Source: Sipunculus nudus
Lineage: Eukaryota > Annelida > Sipuncula > Golfingiida > Sipunculidae
Reading direction: 5' to 3'
Assembly: GCA_026874595.1 (NCBI GenBank)
Contig: CM049310.1
Span: 70,259,556 to 70,323,555, forward strand
DNA length: 64,000 bases
The notes below the pieces were generated by a model, which saw only the letters and a list, made by a program, of their open reading frames with translations, had not been told where the DNA came from and made no database searches. The position numbers were made by a program, and so were the translations under genes. Below, piece after piece: positions 63,476 to 64,000 of the stretch (position 1 is its first letter; every line of letters starts with the position of its first letter).

Positions 63476-64000
63476 AGAAGCTATAATATTCATTCATTCA
63501 TTCATGCAGCATTCCTTCATACATTCATAAATTAATAATAGATGAAATGCCGAAATGATAATATCCAAAGCTAATAAAAACATAAAACAGTTTTATGTGG
63601 TATGCATTATATATGGTATTAAGACCGGGGGGGGGGGGGTGTGATTGTTTACAAACAAGCATTTTGGTTTTACAATTTATGGACATGGAAAGAAACAAAA
63701 ACCACATTTCAATTTTCAAAGTGTTATTTACAATAATAATTAATTAACAATAATTTCAAAATTTTAACATTTTAAAGGAGAATTAAAGGCAGTATGCAAC
63801 ATTATTTGAGATGTAATGATTGTCAAACAAATAAACATATGTCAAATAAAGTTATAAAAAGATGGAACTTATTTAACTGGTTTATGTTATTATATGTCGA
63901 TGTTAAATGATTCAATGATAATGTGATGAAGTTTTGTGTACGAGTCATGTGATGATAAAGTGTTCAATGTAGATACTGTTTTGATTGTGTTCTTACTGAA
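63361..64000 (+). repeat. segment duplicated at window end, copy 2 (continues outside)
   Basis: Matches 56371-57024 to the last base of the window. Here the H1 fragment is joined to the rest of copy C, so this locus looks like the source arrangement and the 56-kb copy the derived one. The continuation should show whether the Lys-rich frame at 57.0-57.3 kb is also duplicated. Confidence 0.92.

Overview
The window is nuclear DNA from an intron-rich, AT-rich animal. It is most likely a mollusc, probably a bivalve. That placement rests on the protein similarity and on the style of dispersed repeats (hairpin-ended, tandem-cored, often carrying the palindrome GGTGGCGCCACC); I could not run a search, so treat it as moderate confidence. 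No bacterial, organellar or viral genes were recognised.

Two protein-coding genes are well supported and converge tail to tail. (1) On the + strand, 20 exons between 3210 and 37334 encode about the last 1,600 residues of VPS13B (COH1), a bridge-like lipid-transfer protein of the Golgi/endosome system. They cover the Asn-marked VAB (adaptor-binding) repeats, the VPS13 C-terminal region, the ATG2-like C-terminal helices and a final PH-like end. All 20 exons join in one frame, giving 1,602 codons including the stop. The upstream exons lie outside the window. (2) On the - strand, five exons between 52389 and 44241 encode a complete 155-residue BLOC1S5 (Muted), a subunit of the BLOC-1 complex that builds lysosome-related organelles. 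Both genes serve endolysosomal trafficking; the linkage may be coincidental.

Layout: 1-3100 is the end of a dispersed repeat, a 75-bp minisatellite and a TA microsatellite. 3.2-37.3 kb is the VPS13B 3' half, with introns carrying SINE-like, MITE-like and Helitron-like repeats. 27.5-37.1 kb is one giant last intron. Its final 4.6 kb is a 34-bp minisatellite of 134 intervals in which every unit looks like the 3' splice site of the terminal exon. 37.3-44.2 kb is intergenic with repeats. 44.2-52.4 kb is BLOC1S5, with a nested MITE/repeat in intron 4 and a long-TIR transposon in intron 1. 52.4-64 kb is gene-poor: Helitron-like copies, a possible - strand promoter/first exon near 59.1 kb, a lysine-rich open frame near 57.2 kb, a hAT-like element with a perfect 8-bp target duplication, a dimeric 124-bp satellite, and a segment near 56.4-57.0 kb that recurs at 63.4-64.0 kb.

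The most unusual items are the splice-acceptor minisatellite, whose units place TATTTCAG directly before GTATTT and are free of stops in all three forward frames over long stretches, and a set of otherwise different repeat families that share a 5' terminal hairpin with a three-base loop; two of them also share a 3' hairpin followed by CTAG.
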